Below are positions 39,185-54,092 of a stretch of DNA of 64,000 nt, piece after piece (position 1 is the first letter of the stretch; each line of letters begins with the position of its first letter). The DNA comes from Nannocystis pusilla (GTDB taxonomy: Bacteria; Myxococcota_A; Polyangia; Nannocystales; Nannocystaceae), in NCBI RefSeq assembly GCF_026626665.1, contig NZ_JAPNKE010000002.1:1923204-1987203 (forward strand). Reading direction: 5' to 3'. A program made the translations under genes and the position numbers. The notes beneath the pieces are model-generated. The model was not told where the DNA came from, made no database searches, and saw only the letters and a program-made list of their open reading frames with translations.

Positions 39185-41914
39185 TCATGGGTCGGCGCGG
39201 CCGGCCGCGAGCTCGGCGATGAAGGCCTCGATCTCGGCCTCGCAGGCGATCTGCGGCGAGCGAGCCGGGTCGAACGGCGGCAGCTCCGGGGGCGGCAGGC
39301 CGAGCCGATCGAGCAGGCCAGCGCACTCGCGCAGCCCGTCGACGCAGGCCCACGGCGGGCCCTCGCCCCAGGCGTCGCGGTAGGCGGCGAGCGCCAGCGG
39401 CCCGGCGAGGTCGCGCTCGCCGAGGGCGAGGTGGGCGTCGGCGAGGCTCCGATCGGAGGCGTCGCGGGCGTCGGCGAGCGCCCGGCGGGCTTCGTCAGGT
39501 CGATCGAGGTGCGCGAGGCAGGTGGCGAGCCTGGCGGAGAAGCGGGCGACGCTCGCGCCCATGCGGCGCGCGAGCTGCAGCGCCTCGCACAGGTGGGTCT
39601 CGGCGGCGGCCCAGGCACCGGCGGCGGCGGCGACGCGGGCCTCGAGGGCGTGCAGCTCGGCGAGGTCGAACAGGCGCGGCGTCCGCTGGTGCTCGCGCCA
39701 CGCGGCGGCGAGCCACGGCGCCGGATCCGCGTCGCGGTAGATGGCGAGGGTGACGCGGTCGCGGGCGAGGGTGAGGCGGTCGTGCGCGTCGAGCTCGCGC
39801 GCGGCGATCGCCGCGTGGTCGGCCTCGGCCTCGTCCCACCGGCCGAGCTCGATCGCCAGCCGGGCGCGGTGGCGCAGCGGTAGGGTCTGCCTGCCGCCGG
39901 CGGCGACGGCGAGGCGGTGGGCGAGGGTGAAGGTCCGCAGCGCGGTGTAGTTGTGGTCCTCGGCCTCGATCGACAGGGCCCAGTTGACGAGGCTGATCAC
40001 CAGGCCGCTCGGATCGCGTTGCTGGAGGCCGAGGCGGATGTCGAGCTCGCGCAAGGCGGCGGCGTCGTCGCCCCGGCCGACCAGCGCGAGCGCGTTCGCC
40101 AGGCTGGTGAGCGCCCTGCTCTGGTCGTAAGGGTCGGACAGGCGCGGGAGCTCGCGCAGGCCGGCGGGGAACAGCGGGATCAGGAGCTCGACGATCGTCG
40201 TGTACGCCGAGAGGCGGCCGTAGAGCGGGTCGGCCAGGCGGTCGCAGTACAGGCGGAAGGCGGCGTAGAAGTCGCCGGCACCGACGAGGGCGCTGTAGAC
40301 CTCGATGGTGCGCTGGAGGTCGGCGATGCTGCGGACGGGGGCCGCGGGCTCGGGCGGAGCTGCTCGAAGTGGTCGCGGATCGCCACGAACGCGGCGGTGC
40401 GGCCTTCGCCCTCGAGGCGCTCGAAGGCGTAGGCGCGGACGACCGGGTGGAGGTCGTGGCGGTTGCTGCCGCGGTCCCACAGCAGGAAGCCGCGAGCCTC
40501 GAGCAGGCACAGGTCGACGTGGATGCGGGCGTAGTGGGCGAGGACCTCGGGCAGGCGGGCGTACGGGCCCGCGAGCGCGCGATAGACGTCCCAGGCGTCG
40601 CGGCGGGCGCGGAGCTTGTCGTAGTTGTCCTGCAAGTGCGTGCGGGTGCTCGGATAGTGATCTTCAGCGAGGATCTGCTCGAGCTGGCGTAGCGGCGCGA
40701 GGGGCTGGTGGGGCGGGCGTCGCAGGCCGAGCGGGGGCGGATCGGCCAGCGCGAGCACGGTGTCGATGCCGACGGGCGAGCGCAGGGCGGCGATCCGCGA
40801 CAGCAGTCGCGCGGCGCGGGCCGGCAAGTGCTCGAAGGCGGTGGTGAGGATGTGCGCGCGCAGGGCTGCGGGCTCGGGGTCGTCGTGGCCGGTGAAGGTC
40901 GAGGGCCTGGCGTGGTCGTGCGCGCAGCCGGCGATCAGGCGCCACAGCAGGCTGGAGTGACCGAGCTTGGCCATGGCGTGCGTGGTCGGTGCGACCCACC
41001 AGGCCTCGGGGTCGAGGCCGACGGCGCGCAGGAGCTCGGGGATGTCGGCGGGGTCGAGGCCCTGCGCGGCGGACAGCTCGACGCCGGGCACCAGCGCGTC
41101 GCCGTCGCGCAGGTCGCTGGGGAAGATCCGCGAGGTCGCCAGCAGCCGCGACGGGCTCGCTCGCACGAGCGCGCGCAGGAACCGGCCGTCTCGTGGATCG
41201 GTGCAGGCTTGCAGGTCGATGGCGGCGTCGGCGAGGTCGTCCGGCAGGCGCGCGGCGTCGAGTCGGTGGTAGGCGACGAGGACGCGCTCGAGGCCGTCGA
41301 GCATGAGCAGGAACGGGCGCGCTCGCAGGGCCGCGAGGATCCGCCGCTCGAGATCGAGTCGATCGGCGCGCATGGCCTCCGCGGGCGCCATCCCGGTCGC
41401 GTAGGCGGCGAGGTGGCGGAGCATGAGGTCGAAAGTGGCGCCTCCCTCGTAGAAGCTCCACCACATGCAGCCGGCCCACGGGGGTCGGTGAGCCGCCGTT
41501 GCACCCAGGCCCAGGCGAGGGCGCTCTTGCCGATGCCGCCGAGCGCTGCGAGCACCCGCGCGGGCTGGCCGTGCGCGAGCCAGGCGTCGAGCTCGGCGAG
41601 GTCGGCGGCGCGGCCGGTGAAGATCCGCGGCTGGAAGTACGGGTGGACGAGGTAAGGGGCGGGCAGGGCCGGCGGGACGGGGAGGGCGTCGTGGTCTTTT
41701 TCGTCGAGCTCGGCTTCGCCCTTGTCGGTGTCTTTCCCTTGTCGTCCTCCTCGTCGTCCTCTTCGGCGGGCAGCGCGAGCAGGCGTAGCTCGGCGTAGGC
41801 GGCGGGGCCGACGTTTGCGTCGTCCGGGAGGCGCAGGTCGGCGGGGCCGGGGTCGACGCCCACGCGGACGACCAGGACGTCCTCGCCATGCGCTGTCTCT
41901 TCGGACGGGTCCAT
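39185..41914 (-). CDS. STAND-family NTPase with TPR repeats (three frameshifts)
   Basis: About 910 residues when three single-base gaps are bridged (C-run 41736-41738, G-run 41480-41484, G-run 40352-40354); each break is one missing homopolymer base. N-terminal about 60 residues (HGEDVLVVRVGVDPGPADLR) are of unknown type, then an acidic low-complexity stretch. The NTPase core has Walker A ALGGIGKSALAWAWVQ, WWSFYEGGATFDLMLRHL, Walker B FLLMLDGLERVLV and a sensor RLLATSRIFPSDL. A winged-helix-like region leads to a TPR array (LAHRLAVAAGG, AAETHLCEALQLARRMG). Such signal-transducing ATPases are often regulatory or defence proteins. Alternative start: an upstream ATG near 42010 (MAMQSRRR). Confidence 0.72.
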
Positions 41915-42450
41915 TGGGACATGTCCCGAGCGCCATGCGGCGTCGAAGACGGCGGAACGCGCAGGTTCGGAGGCGTGAACGACGACTACGCGGCGTCGGG
42001 ACTGCATCGCCATGCATGATCGTCGATGCACTCGCGCCATGGAAGTCCTTCGGGACGCGTCGCAACGCGCCGAGGAGCGCTCGAATGGGCTGCGCATGCA
42101 TGAGCGTCCTCGGCGTCGAGACGGCCTCCACGGAGCTCTCCGCGCGTCGTGGGTCTCGGGTCGGGACAGGCGGCAGAAGTCGCTCAGCAGGGCTGTGGGG
42201 CTGCCACAGCGCCGATTTTCTCGGCTGTCGGCGGCATGGCATCTCGCGGCGCGGAGAAGCGTGAGCGGGGGCGTGCGACTCGGCATTCGGAGGAGGCCGA
42301 GCTCGGCGTGGCACCGGAGTTCCGCGGCCGCGGCGTCGCTGCGGAGGACGTTGATGGGCTCGTATGCGAGCGGAGAACGGGCGCGAGGCTCCGCGATGTC
42401 TCGCAACATGCAGTCATCGTCGCCGCGCGAGCAAGGCGCAGGCATCGATG
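41915..42450. other. No recognised gene
   Basis: Just before the STAND start codon lies ggtccattgggacatgtcccgag, a member of the hairpin family. The remainder has ORFs on both strands (for example plus 42012-42569 and minus reading into 42445) with no family resemblance and Arg/Ser-rich translations typical of non-coding high-GC DNA. Confidence 0.45.
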
Positions 42451-42605
42451 TTCTCGAGCCCGGACGGAGCTTCGCCGGGCTCGTCGTGGGGCCGGCGCTG
42501 CTGGCCGTTCACGGCAGGGCGCAGACACCGACGTTCTCGAGCCCGGACGGGGCTTCGCCGGGCTCGTAGTAGGGCCGGCACTGCTGACCGACGCCCGGGC
42601 ACGCA
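42451..42605. repeat. 83-bp duplication of a gene's 3' end
   Basis: ttctcgagcccggacgg begins at 42451 and at 42534. The 42534 copy is the coding C-terminus of the Cys-rich lipoprotein (EPGEAPSGLENVGVCALP); the 42451 copy, past its stop, still reads EPGEAPSGLEN in another frame. 83 bp is not a multiple of three, so the extra tail is dead. Confidence 0.85.
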
Positions 42606-43391
42606 GGCGCGCTCAGGTCGCAGTACGGCGAGCAGCAGCCCGGGCCGTCGTCGCCCATCACGCACTCCGTGGCCGCGCCGCCGTCGACGCAGCTCAGGCC
42701 GGGCGCGCAGGACCGGTCGTCGCCGCAGCCCTCGAACAGCTGGTTGGCGGGCAAGCCGGAGACCTCCAGGCACACGAAGTCGACGCCGGCGTACTGGCAG
42801 CTGTCGCCGGCGGGGCAGTCCTGCACCAGCGGATCGCAGTGCGGCACGCACAGCGGCATCTGGTGGTAGCCGAGGCACTCCTCGCCGGCGCCGCAGATCG
42901 GCTGCTGGTCGCTGCCCTGGCAGATCACCGCGCAAGTGCCGATGGCGGTCTGCGGGTCGACGTCGTCGCAGAAGAGACCGAGGTCGCAGGTGTCGGGGCC
43001 GAGGTGACCCTGGACGAGACGCTGGCACGATTCGCCGGCCTGGTCGGGCTCGGGGACGATGGGCGAGCAGGTGATGTTGTCGCTGCCGAGCGGCGGTGGA
43101 CCCTCGGCGCTGCACTTGAAGCCGCTGGGGCAGTCCTGCGCGTAGACGTCGCAGGCGGGCGGCGGATCGGGCGGGATGACGAACACCGCCTCGGTGGCGC
43201 TGTCGCAGGTGGTGCAGGTCTCGCTGGAGAAGCCGGTCGTGTCGGAGGTGCCGGAGGTGCCGGTCGAGGTCATGGCCGGCGGGCCGGACTCCGAGTCGTC
43301 GCCGGAGTGGCCGCTGGTGAGGAGCGGATCGAGGAGGTCGCAGCCGGCGAGAGAGGGCGAGGACGAGGGGTGATCGCGATGAAAGGCGCAT
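42509..43391 (-). CDS. Cys-rich lipoprotein (frameshifted near the signal peptide)
   Basis: About 293 residues. The start at 43391 (MRLSSRSPLVLAL) runs into a CT-repeat at 43349-43357; removing one base gives the lipobox LAGC, then a Ser/Thr/Gly/Asp linker and the main part. The mature domain has about 30 Cys, including ACDVYAQDCPSGFKC, DQAGESC, CDLGLFCDD, GAGEECLG, CPAGDSCQYAG, SCAPGLSCVDGG and PGVGQQCRPYY: repeated disulphide-rich modules typical of secreted or surface myxobacterial proteins of unknown function. The gene's last 80 bp are duplicated just downstream. Confidence 0.75.
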
Positions 43392-43552
43392 GTGAAGAGG
43401 TCGCACGGGCGCCGGGCGACGGCTCATTTTTTCGCGCAGGAGCGGCGACGACGTCAGGGGGGCCGCCGGGCGTGCAGGCGACGCAGGCGCTTCGTCCGGT
43501 CGGGCGGGTGGCTGGCGAGCGCCGGTGCATCAGGCGCGGGAGCCAGGAGCGT

Positions 43553-43706
43553 CGCGCCGTCGCTCCGCGTCGACGCACATCGAGAGGTCGGCTGCGCGCG
43601 ACGCTTCAAGCCCGCGAGCCACGAGCGCGGCGCCGTCGCTCCGGTCGACGCACATCGAGAGGTCGGCTGCGCGCGTCGCTCTGAGCCCGCGGCGGCGTCG
43701 CCGAGG
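43553..43706. repeat. 77-bp direct repeat, 2 copies
   Basis: gcgccgtcgctccg begins at 43553 and 43630; both units contain gtcgacgcacatcgagaggt and cggctgcgcgcg. No gene is visible in the surrounding 43392-43777. Confidence 0.8.
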
Positions 43707-43777
43707 TCGACTCGCAGCACGTGACGCGCCGAGCAGGCTCGCGTCGTCGGACGAGGCCGCGCGAGAAGTCCTTTCGC

Positions 43778-43836
43778 ACATGTCTCGAGGAGCATGTGTG
43801 GTAGAACATGCCTCTGCGGGCATGTCCCGGCGAACA
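43778..43836. repeat. RCATGY hairpin cluster 3' of the sulfatase-like gene
   Basis: cacatgtctcgaggagcatgtg (imperfect 8-bp dyad), then aacatgcctctgcgggcatgtcc, ending four bases before the stop codon at 43840. No T-tract. Confidence 0.8.
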
Positions 43837-43839
43837 GGT

Positions 43840-48080
<4,241 letters not shown>

Positions 48081-48441
48081 ACGATACGGCAGTTGGCGGC
48101 GGCCGGCACGTGATCTGCGCGAGAAAAAGCCCGTGCGCTAGTGTTTCTGCGCAACGAACGGCAAGGCCGAGGTCTGTAGACCCCGGCTTCGGCGCGGCTC
48201 GCCCCGGAGGGCACAAAATCGCGCAGAACACCGTTTATTGTGCGTTTCGTCCGCTCATGGTCCGCCCGCGAGGGGTTGGATCACAGCCTCGGGGATCGGA
48301 GCATTTCCCGTTGCAAATCGGCACTCCGCCCGCGCGTCTCCCCCGTTCGCGCCGGCCCTGAGCGACGCGACGCGAACGCCTCGCCCGGCACGTACGCCGG
48401 TCGGGGCTCGCGCCACCGAACTCGCACCACGCAGGACCTTT
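48081..48441. other. Intergenic region between thiC leader and the DUF4215 lipoprotein
   Basis: Divergent regulatory region, lower in GC at about 48100-48310 than its surroundings. It should carry the thiC promoter (minus) and that of the lipoprotein gene (plus). No gene; the in-frame upstream extension of the plus ORF is not protein-like. Confidence 0.5.
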
Positions 48442-49995
48442 ATGCACTTCCACAAGCCCGCTCTCATCCCCTTCTGCGCGACCGCCGTGGCCCTCGCCCT
48501 CCTCGGGTGCGGCACCGCCGACGCGCCGGGTCAAGACACCGACGGCGACCCGTCGACGTCGACCGGCGCGACCACCGACGCGCCGACCGGCACGAGCGGC
48601 GTGACCGAAGGCGGCCCGGCCTCCTGCGGCGACGGCGTGCAGGACGCCGGCGAGGAGTGCGACGACGGCGCGGACAACGGGGCCGATCGCCCCTGCACCC
48701 CGAAGTGCACGAAGGTGGCCTGCGGCGACGGCTTCCAGGGCCCGGGCGAGGGCTGCGACGACGGCAACTCGCTCGACGGCGACTCGTGTACGAGCGCGTG
48801 CCAGGCCCCCGGCTGCGGCGACGGGGTGGTCAGCGTCGGCGAAGAGTGCGACGACATGAACACCGACAACAGCGACGGCTGCCTCAACAGCTGTCAGCTG
48901 GCCAGCTGCGGCGACGGCTACGTCTACAGCGGCACCGAGCCGTGCGACGACGGCGACGACGACAACGGCGACGGCTGCCTCGACACCTGCGAGGTCGCCA
49001 AGTGCGGCGACGGCTTCCTCCACGAGGAGGTCGAGATCTGCGACGACGGCGACAGCGACAACGGCGACGAGTGCCTCAACAACTGTCAGCAGGCCCGCTG
49101 CGGCGACGGCTTCGTGCAGGAGGGCGCCGAGGCCTGCGACGACGGCAACGAGATCGACAACGACCTGTGCAAAAACGACTGCAGCGCGCCGGCCAGCTGC
49201 GTCGACGGCGAGCAGAACGGCGGCGAGAGCGACGTCGACTGCGGCGGCCTGCACTGCTTCGGCTGCCTCGACGCGCAGGTCTGCGACAACAACGCCGACT
49301 GCATGTCGAGCTACTGTCACGAGGGCCTGTGCGTGACGCCCCGCCACTGCCGCGACCTCCGCGACTTCGGCCTCGAGACGGAGGACGGGGTGTACGGCGT
49401 CGACCCCGACGGCCCGGACGGGCCGCTACCGCCGGCGCAGGTGTTCTGCGAGATGACGTTCAACGGCGGCGGCTGGCAGGCCGTGTACAACATGATGGAC
49501 AAGCCGATCGGCGAGGCCGCGGCCCAGGCGATGCTCGACAGCCTGAGCGCCAACGGCCCGGCCGGCCCGGTGCTGCCCGACTCGAACAGCCCGGCGGTCC
49601 TCACCGAGGGCCTCGTGCTGGCCGACTTCACCGAGGTGGTGTTCGGCTGGGCGCCGACCAGCGGCAGCGACGTGGCCCGCTACGGCCGCCTCGAGTCACC
49701 CGCCGGCCTGGCCGGGGTGTGCTACCTCGACGGCTACTGCGGCGCGGGGATCGAGGTCGGCGAGTTCGACATCGTGCCCACCGGCAACACCCGCACGCTC
49801 CGCACCGGCGACGGCGACGACTTCCCCCACGTCGGCCTCGGCTACGACGAGCAGATCATGGTGTGGGGCTACGACCGCCAGGCGTCGATCTTCAGCAACT
49901 GGGCCAACTGGAACGACCAGAACATGTGCTGCAAGGCCGGCAACGTCGAGGCGATCGAGGTGCCGGGCTGGCGCTACACGATCTACGTGCGCTGA
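48442..49995 (+). CDS. Myxobacterial Cys-rich DUF4215-repeat lipoprotein with fibrinogen-C-like domain
   Basis: 517 residues from ATG 48442 (AGGA 5 nt upstream). Lipobox ALALLGC. After a Thr/Ser/Gly linker come about six DUF4215 (Myxococcus Cys-rich) repeats of the form CGDG-x-GEECDDGN-D-GDGC-x-C (about residues 55-260). A C-terminal fibrinogen-related domain follows (from about 295: HCRDLRDFG, QVFCEMTFNGGGWQAVYN, GWAPTSGS, IMVWGYDR, SNWANWNDQNMCC). Expected at the cell surface, probably binding glycans or calcium. A hairpin cluster lies 27 bp after the stop. Confidence 0.88.
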   Translation: MHFHKPALIPFCATAVALALLGCGTADAPGQDTDGDPSTSTGATTDAPTGTSGVTEGGPASCGDGVQDAGEECDDGADNGADRPCTPKCTKVACGDGFQGPGEGCDDGNSLDGDSCTSACQAPGCGDGVVSVGEECDDMNTDNSDGCLNSCQLASCGDGYVYSGTEPCDDGDDDNGDGCLDTCEVAKCGDGFLHEEVEICDDGDSDNGDECLNNCQQARCGDGFVQEGAEACDDGNEIDNDLCKNDCSAPASCVDGEQNGGESDVDCGGLHCFGCLDAQVCDNNADCMSSYCHEGLCVTPRHCRDLRDFGLETEDGVYGVDPDGPDGPLPPAQVFCEMTFNGGGWQAVYNMMDKPIGEAAAQAMLDSLSANGPAGPVLPDSNSPAVLTEGLVLADFTEVVFGWAPTSGSDVARYGRLESPAGLAGVCYLDGYCGAGIEVGEFDIVPTGNTRTLRTGDGDDFPHVGLGYDEQIMVWGYDRQASIFSNWANWNDQNMCCKAGNVEAIEVPGWRYTIYVR

Positions 49996-50021
49996 GCCGG
50001 GCGCCTGGCGGAGGAGCTTGA

Positions 50022-50140
50022 GGGCATGTCTGTTCGGACATGCCCCAAGGGATAGCCGAGCCGCGCGGCGTGGATCTCGAGGACATGTCTTCAGCGACAT
50101 GTGCCGGGGGACATGTGCTGCGCGACATGTCCCCCCGAGC
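50022..50140. repeat. RCATGY hairpin cluster between convergent genes
   Basis: Starts with GGGCATGTC-TGTTCG-GACATGCCC (about 50022-50045, 9-bp perfect stem). Then ggacatgtcttcagcgacatgt, gggggacatgtgctgcgcgacatgtccccc. Occupies most of the 184-bp gap between the DUF4215 lipoprotein and the GAF-STAS gene. Confidence 0.85.
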
Positions 50141-50179
50141 AGCCGGCCCCGGGGGCCGACCGGGCGCGAGCACGGGCGC

Positions 50180-52013
50180 TCAGGCGCGCGGGTTGACGAG
50201 GGCGCTGGCGAGGGCGTCGCCGAGGGCGTCGATGTGCTCGCCGGCCAGGGCGTCGGCCAGGGTCGCCGGGGCGGCGGAGAAGATGACGCTGGCGCCGCGG
50301 GCGACCAGGGCGCGGGCGGCCTCGTGGACGACGGTGGCGGTGCCGGGGTCGACGCCGGTGACGCCGGTGAAGTCGAGGATCAGGGTCCGCGGGCCGCGAG
50401 GGACCTCGGCGACGACCTCGAGCAGCTGCTGCGCGCGCGTCGTCGAGGGCGCCGGTCACCGGGATGACCGCGAGCTCGTCGACGATCGCCAGCACGGGCA
50501 CGGCGCGGCGGGCCAGCAGGGCGCCCTGGCGCTCGAGCAGGACGTCGCGGCCCTCGAGGCGCTGGCGCTCGGCGCGGGCGTCCTCGGAGGTGTCGAGCAG
50601 GACGCCGACGGCGGTGCCGGCGGCGCCGACCAGCGGGGCGGCGAACACGGCCAGCGCGGGCTCGCCGACGAGGTCGCGCCGCAGCTCGACGCCGGCGCTG
50701 AGGGCGTCGGCGAGGGCGCAGGCGACCGGGAGGTGGGCGCCGCCCGTCAGGCCGAGCGCCGTCCAGCGCGAGTTGCCGCGCAGGGCTTCGCCGGTGCCGA
50801 CCACGGCGGCGACGGGCAGGGCCTCGAGGCCGGTCGGCTCGCCCGTGGGCGCGGCCGCGGCGGCGTCGGCGAGCAGGGCGCGGCCGGCCAGGCTGACCGC
50901 GGCGGGGCCGGCGAGCGCGGCGTAGAGGCGGCGCAGGGCGGTCGGCAGCGGGCGCGGCGAGGACCAGCCGAGCTCGAGCAGGGCGACCTCGCGGCCGCCC
51001 CAGGCGAGCGGCAGCAGCAGGGTGGCCCCGTGGGCCGACCCGTCGGGACCGGTGGGCTCCGCCAGCCGCGGCGTGGGCGCGCCGGGCTCGATCTCGGTCG
51101 GGGTGTCCGAACGGACCTGTTCGAACAGCCATGGCTCGTTGGGCCTGGCGAACAGGCCAGCCAGGTCGGCGAGCGGGCGGGTGGCCGGCTCGCCGCCGGC
51201 GCGCAGCACCAGGCGCGTCGGGTCGGTCGGGTCGCGCAGCCACAGCGCGGCGGTCGAGGCCTCGATCGCCTGGGCGGGCTCGGCGAGGGCCGCCAGCGTC
51301 TCCTCGAGCGTCGCGGCCTCGGCCAGCGCGAGCGCGGCGACGTACATGGTGTTGGCCTCGTCGATGGCGCGCTGGTGGTCGCGCAGGGCGTCGCGGGCGA
51401 CCAACTGCGAGGCGACGGCGGCGCCGAGCATGTCGTAGACGAGCCGCTCGCGCGGGCTCGGGATGTGGACGATCTTCCACGACAGCACCAAAACGCCGGG
51501 CCAGCGCGCGTCCGGGCCGCCGGTGGTGAGCGGCAGGACGACCAGGGCCTGGGCGCTGCGCTCGCTCGGGTGCGCCGCCGGCCGCGGGTCGGCCGAGAGG
51601 TCGTGCACCACGAGGGCCTGCCGCGGCGCCGCCAGCCAGCGCGCCAGCACCGGGTGATCGGCGAGCGCGAACGGCCGGCCGAGCAGCGGGTCGGTGGCGG
51701 GGCAGATGCCGGCCTGCCACACGCTCGACAGCTCGGCGTGGGTCGGGACGCTGGCGTCGGTCTGGGCCGGGCGCGGGCCGCTCCGATCGATGAAGCGCGG
51801 ATCGTGCGAGCCGAGGTCGCCCGGGTCGTCGCGCAGGGTGTAGAAGCGGATCAGCGACGGGCCGTAGCTGCTCACCGCGGAGGCCACCGCGCGCAGGACG
51901 GCGTCGTCGGTGTCGGCCTCGACGAGGGCGAGGAGGGCCCGGGCGAAGGTCGTGGCCAGTTCCACGCCCTGGGGGCCGTGGAAACCTGCTTCGGCGCGCG
52001 GGTCTGGGATCAT
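50180..52013 (-). CDS. Large GAF-type sensor with C-terminal STAS domain (frameshifted)
   Basis: About 611 residues. Two GAF-like regions (ALRAVASAVSSYGPSLIRFY ... LTTGG; and AEAATLEETLAALAEPAQAI ... LLPLAWGGREVALLELGW) precede a variable region and a STAS domain (VLAIVDELAVIPVTGALDD). The frame breaks in the GC dinucleotide run 50431-50440; past it the other frame reads QQLLEVVAEVPRGPRTLILD, then FTGVTGVDPGTATVVHEAAR and ends ASALVNPRA. This STAS keeps the Thr of the D-F-T-G-V segment, unlike the GAF-STAS protein at 5166-6242. Likely stressosome-type regulator. Divergent from the reductase at 52104. Confidence 0.78.
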
Positions 52014-52103
52014 GAGAGCCGCTAGAGACGATGAGCCGAGCGGCCGCCGAGTACAAGCGCTTTCTGTGGCGGGGACCCCCGCACCCGCGCTATAGCGCCG
52101 GCC

Positions 52104-53168
52104 ATGCGCGAATGGGTGCTGTACGGTGCGAACGGCTACACCGGCGAGCTCATCGCCCGTCAGGCGGTCTCCGAGGGTCTACGCCCGATCTTGGCGGGCC
52201 GCGACGCGTCGGCGATCCGGCGCCTCGCCGCGGAGCTCGGGCTCGAATCGCGGGTGTTCGGGCTCGACGACCCGGCCGCGCTGACAGACGGGATCGCGGG
52301 CGCCGCCCTGGTGCTCCACGCCGCCGGCCCGTTCTCGCGGACCAGCGCGCCGATGGTCGCGGCCTGTCTCGAAAGCAAAATTCATTATCTCGACATCACC
52401 GGCGAGATCCCGGTGTTCGAGGCCTGTCGGGCGCAAGGCGCCAGCGCGCGCGAGCGCGGCGTGGTCCTGATGCCCGGGGTCGGCTTCGACGTGGTGCCGT
52501 CGGACTGCCTGGCGAAGTCCCTGGCCGAGGCGCTGCCGGGCGCGACGCGGCTCGAGCTGGCGATCCTGGCGCTCGGCGAGCTCAGCCGTGGCACCACCAA
52601 AACGATGATCGAGCACCTCGGCGAGGGCGGCGCCGTGCGCGAGCGCGGCCGCCTGGTGCGGATCCCCGCCGGCTCGCGCACCCGCACCGTCCGCCTCGGC
52701 GGGCGCGAGCGTTTGGTGGTGGCGGTGCCGTGGGGCGACCTGGCGACCGCGTACGCGTCGACCGGGATCGAGAACATCACCACCTGGATGAGCTTCCCGA
52801 AGGCGCAGGTCCGCGGGATGCGGCTGCTCGGCCTGCTGGGGCCGCTCCTGCGCCGCAAGGCCGTGATCCGGGCCCTGCAGACGCTGGTCGACCGTCGCGT
52901 CACCGGGCCGAACGAACAGGTCCGCGAGGCCGGGTCGAGCGAGATCTGGGGCCGCGTCGAGGCGCCCGACGGCCGCGCGGTCGAGGGCCGCGTGCGCGCG
53001 CCCGAGGGCTACAAGTTCACGGTGATCGCGTCGCTGGCGATCGTCCGCCGCATGCTCGAAGCGCCCCCTGCGGCCGGCTACCAGACGCCGGCGACGGCGT
53101 TCGGCGGCGACTTCGTGGCCACGCTGCCGGGCTGCTCGCTCACGGTGCCCGACACGGCTGGCGCTTAG
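52104..53168 (+). CDS. Saccharopine dehydrogenase-like NAD(P)-dependent oxidoreductase
   Basis: 354 residues. N-terminal Rossmann fold: VLYGANGYTGELIARQAV (GxxGxxG), ILAGRDASAIRRLA, LVLHAAGPFSRTS, and HYLDITGEIPVFEAC. These are hallmarks of the saccharopine dehydrogenase/trans-acting enoyl reductase family. The C-terminal part (VVPWGDLATAYASTGIENIT, SLAIVRRMLEAPPAAGYQTP) is typical of the short, non-lysine branch, whose members act on lipids or polyketides in some actinobacteria. Substrate unknown. A hairpin cluster begins at the stop codon. Confidence 0.85.
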   Translation: MREWVLYGANGYTGELIARQAVSEGLRPILAGRDASAIRRLAAELGLESRVFGLDDPAALTDGIAGAALVLHAAGPFSRTSAPMVAACLESKIHYLDITGEIPVFEACRAQGASARERGVVLMPGVGFDVVPSDCLAKSLAEALPGATRLELAILALGELSRGTTKTMIEHLGEGGAVRERGRLVRIPAGSRTRTVRLGGRERLVVAVPWGDLATAYASTGIENITTWMSFPKAQVRGMRLLGLLGPLLRRKAVIRALQTLVDRRVTGPNEQVREAGSSEIWGRVEAPDGRAVEGRVRAPEGYKFTVIASLAIVRRMLEAPPAAGYQTPATAFGGDFVATLPGCSLTVPDTAGA

Positions 53169-53217
53169 GACATGGGCGCTCGGGCATGTCCCCGAGGACA
53201 TGCCCGAGAGGGCAGGT
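53168..53217. repeat. RCATGY hairpin cluster between convergent genes
   Basis: gacatgggcgctcgggcatgtcc followed by ccgaggacatgcccgagagggcagg. It begins immediately at the stop of the reductase gene and ends about 20 bp before the stop of the convergent lipoprotein gene. Confidence 0.8.
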
Positions 53218-53238
53218 AGATTGGAGCGGCGCGACGGT

Positions 53239-53756
53239 TCACTCGTCGAGGTGCAGCGGGAACTCGCAGTCGTCGCAGGGCTCGACGAGCTCGTAGGTGT
53301 ACTCGCGGACCACGGTGCAGCCCTCGCCGGCCCAGGCGCAGTTGCCGTCGTCGCGCCAGTCGTCGGTGATCCGGCTGCGCACCGACTCGCCGTCGACGGG
53401 CTCGACCTCGATGCGCTCGCTCTGCAAGCACCCGCTTCCTTGCCACTCGAGGGCGTACCCGCCGGCCTCCGGGTCGAGGTTCACCTGCATGAAGAGGTAG
53501 CCGGTGAGGGCCACGCACGCCTCACAGGTCTCGGAGATGCCGAGGATTGGACGAGGGGCACCTTGATCCACTCGGGCGTGACGTGGACGACTTCCTCGCC
53601 GGTGTGATCATCGTCGAGCTTCGGATGGCAGTCGTTCTCGAGGGTGACGGCGGTCATGCGGTAGATGCCGCTCGGCGGGAGCGCCTCGTCCTCGGGACCA
53701 CAACCGGGTGACACGAGAAGCAGCGCCGCGAACGCGAGGACGGGGCGGGTGAACAT
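53239..53756 (-). CDS. Small lipoprotein (frameshifted)
   Basis: About 172 residues. The start at 53756 gives MFTRPVLAFAALLLVSPGC, a clear lipoprotein signal. The frame breaks at 53547-53550 (one base missing), joining EWIKVPLV to ILGISETCEACVALTGYLF. The mature part has six or more Cys and ends CDDCEFPLHLDE. No recognised family; probable periplasmic or outer-membrane lipoprotein. Confidence 0.7.
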
Positions 53757-54092
53757 GGCGCCGAGCCTAGCGCGGCGGTGAGGGCCGTGCACGTCGCGCG
53801 CGTCGTCGAGCGCCGGACACGAGGCGCCGGCCCCAAGGACGGCGCGCGCCCGGGGGCTGGCCGATGCTCGAGGATCCCGCGGCGGGACGCTGGGTGGGGG
53901 CCTTCGAGCGACGGCAGGCGGTCGGCTCCCGGGCAGGCAACGCCCCTGCGAGCGCGCCGGGACCCACGAGCGGAGGCCGGCGCGGGGCGTCTTCACCGAC
54001 ATGGCCCGAAGAGCATGCCCTATCGAGCATGCTCTTCAAAACATGTTTTTCAGGGCATGCCCCGAGGGGAAGGGCGGGCGCAAGCGGGGGCG
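53757..54092. repeat. Non-coding gap with RCATGY hairpins (53996-54072)
   Basis: No gene is visible. At 54009-54036 lies AAGAGCATGC-CCTATCGA-GCATGCTCTT, a perfect 10-bp stem; it is followed by aaaacatgtttttcagggcatgcccc. This is 3' of the minus-strand lipoprotein gene at 54093. Confidence 0.8.
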
